NCBI GenBank assembly: GCA_004298915.1
Contig: SCTE01000355.1
Span: forward strand, 1 to 6,513
Source of the DNA: Chloroflexota bacterium
Lineage (GTDB): Bacteria; Chloroflexota; Limnocylindria; Limnocylindrales; CSP1-4
DNA length: 6,513 bases
Direction: 5' to 3'
Shown here: positions 5,618 through 6,513 of the stretch, piece by piece
Layout: every line of letters begins with the position of its first letter
Position numbering within the stretch: position 1 is the stretch's first letter
Program-made: the position numbers and the translations under genes
The notes under the pieces: generated by a model
What the model was told of the DNA's origin: nothing
The model's database searches: none
Seen by the model: the letters and a program-made list of their open reading frames with translations, nothing else

Positions 5618-5756
5618 ACCGGCAGCGCAGAAGGCCGCTGCTCACCCGTGCCCGATTTTCCGTGTCCATTTCGCATGGCCGGAGCCCGGAACCGGAGCGG
5701 CCACTCTGTCGAGTGGGAGAACAAGGCGTTAGATCGCCTGATTTGGAGGAGCATTC
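5618..5756 (+). promoter_or_regulatory. Structured 5' leader of the substrate-binding protein gene
   Basis: Several short stems can be drawn: CAGCG/CGCTG (5623-5627 with 5636-5640), GGCCG/CGGCC (5677-5681 with 5698-5702), CCACTC-tgtc-GAGTGG (5701-5706 with 5711-5716) and AGGCG-ttagat-CGCCT (5724-5728 with 5735-5739). The second and third share bases and may be alternatives, and the last sits just before the ribosome binding site. No known riboswitch core was recognised. The region is less GC-rich than its neighbours and has no coding signal. Confidence 0.4.
5745..5751 (+). promoter_or_regulatory. Ribosome binding site of the substrate-binding protein gene
   Basis: GGAGGAG ends 5 bases before ATG 5757 and fixes the start of the lipoprotein. 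It lies 5 bases after the last leader hairpin, so folding of the leader could affect access to it. Confidence 0.85.
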
Positions 5757-6513
5757 ATGCGCAAACCCCTATTGGCGCTGCTCGCGACCACGGCCATCGT
5801 GTTCGCGGCGTGCGGAGGCGCGGCCAGTCAGGCGCCCGAAACGGGCGCCCCGTCGACCGGGCCCACCACCGCACCGACCCCAACGCCCGAGACCGTCACC
5901 CTGACCGGTTCGGATTACGCCACGCGTGTCCAGGCGGGCACCGACGGCGGCCAGCTGATCATGGGCGACTGGCAGGAAGCCAACCAGTTCAACCCGTTCT
6001 ACGTCGGCCAGGTGACCGAAGCCAACGTCGCCTCGGCGGTCTGGTCCACGCTCATCACGTTCACCGACGACTACCGGTACGCACCGGACCTCGCCGTTGA
6101 CGTCCCGACGACAGCCAATGGCGGCGTCCAGGTCCCGGGTGCCGGTGGCGATGCCATGACGGTCACCTGGACCCTCAAGCCGGATCTCAAGTGGTCCGAC
6201 GGCCAGCCCCTCACCTGCGACGACTTCCTGTACGCGCACGAGTGGGTCCTGGACAAGGACAACGTCGGTGTCATCACCGCCGGCTACGACATCTCGACGA
6301 CCGAGTGCACCTCGGACACCGTGATGGTCCAGCACTTCAAGGAAATCTACGAGGGCTACATCACGATGAACGTGGCCCCGTTGCCACGTCACTACCTGTC
6401 CTCGATCCCGATCGCCGACCAGGTCCAGGGCTCCGGCTTCCGGGCCGAAGAGGTCTCGAAGCTGCCGGTCTCCGGTGCCTTCAAGTTCGAGTCGGTGACG
6501 CCCGGCCAGGAAC
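5757..6513 (+). CDS. ABC-transporter substrate-binding lipoprotein, family 5 (partial)
   Basis: The N-terminal 252 codons of an extracytoplasmic solute-binding protein of the oligopeptide/dipeptide (SBP_bac_5) family; it runs off the right edge (the full family is 500-600 residues). MRKPLLALLATTAIVFAAC is a lipoprotein signal peptide with lipidated Cys19, followed by a Thr/Pro-rich linker to about residue 46, typical of membrane-tethered binding proteins. The mature domain begins with GGQLIMGDWQEANQFNPFYVG (64-84). TVTWTLKPDLKWSDGQPLTCDDFLYAHEWVLD (135-166) is the family signature equivalent to W-x-L-x-x-x-V-x-(F/W)-S-D-G-x-P-(L/V)-T-(A)-D-D. Cys154 and Cys184 could form a disulphide. The ligand (peptide, nickel or sugar) cannot be told from this part. 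Permease and ATPase genes would be expected downstream. It has its own promoter and a long leader. Confidence 0.93.
   Translation, partial: MRKPLLALLATTAIVFAACGGAASQAPETGAPSTGPTTAPTPTPETVTLTGSDYATRVQAGTDGGQLIMGDWQEANQFNPFYVGQVTEANVASAVWSTLITFTDDYRYAPDLAVDVPTTANGGVQVPGAGGDAMTVTWTLKPDLKWSDGQPLTCDDFLYAHEWVLDKDNVGVITAGYDISTTECTSDTVMVQHFKEIYEGYITMNVAPLPRHYLSSIPIADQVQGSGFRAEEVSKLPVSGAFKFESVTPGQE

Noticed and set aside
5688..5693. GGAACC as an ECF -35 for the lipoprotein gene
   Set aside because: No matching GGTAT/CGTC -10 at 15-17 bases downstream, and a good TTGACA promoter already lies upstream.
5087..6100. Plus-strand frame of 337 codons across the anti-sigma and lipoprotein genes
   Set aside because: It crosses the promoter and leader, has an Arg-rich out-of-frame composition, and conflicts with the lipoprotein signal peptide frame.

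Overview
The window is a very GC-rich, densely coding bacterial segment with strong G/C preference at third codon positions, GTG/TTG starts and overlapping start/stop codons. Gene content is bacterial housekeeping and regulation, with no sign of phage, transposon, CRISPR or RNA genes. The style (high GC, GTG/TTG starts, lipoproteins with Thr/Pro-rich linkers, -10-like hexamers 6-7 bases before start codons) suggests a free-living Gram-positive-like or monoderm lineage such as a Chloroflexota (Limnocylindria-like) or actinobacterial environmental genome. That placement is inference only.

Layout. Positions 1-577 (minus) hold the N-terminal 192 codons of aconitase A, which runs off the left edge. 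A short divergent region (578-706) separates it from a plus-strand Rossmann/DUF2520 dehydrogenase-like protein (707-1756) that carries an unusual His-rich stretch before its nucleotide-binding fold. Positions 1757-2076 have no confident gene, but codon statistics suggest partly decayed or frame-shifted coding sequence leading into a NUDIX hydrolase (2077-2583). The NUDIX gene is coupled by a 4-base TTGA overlap to gcvT (2580-3728), followed by gcvH with a near-perfect Shine-Dalgarno (3762-4142). These are the T and H proteins of the glycine cleavage system; no gcvP (P protein) lies next to them here.

A second unit follows: an ECF-family sigma factor (about 4231-4977), preceded by an ECF-type promoter candidate that suggests autoregulation, and a one-base-overlapping membrane anti-sigma factor with a zinc-binding HxxxCxxC motif (4977-5570). 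The anti-sigma stop codon begins a perfect 6-bp inverted repeat that abuts a strong sigma-70-type promoter (TTGACA at 5588). This promoter drives a roughly 130-nt leader with several stem-loops, then a lipoprotein substrate-binding protein of the oligopeptide ABC-transporter family (5757 to beyond the right edge).

How the parts may work together: GcvT and GcvH feed one-carbon units from glycine to folate. The sigma/anti-sigma pair transduces an envelope signal. The solute-binding lipoprotein probably begins an oligopeptide or related uptake operon. Nothing here is clearly a new system. The points most worth checking are the structured leader and palindrome at 5570-5756, the sigma-factor promoter and start, the His-rich DUF2520 fusion, and the coding-frame switch upstream of the NUDIX gene.
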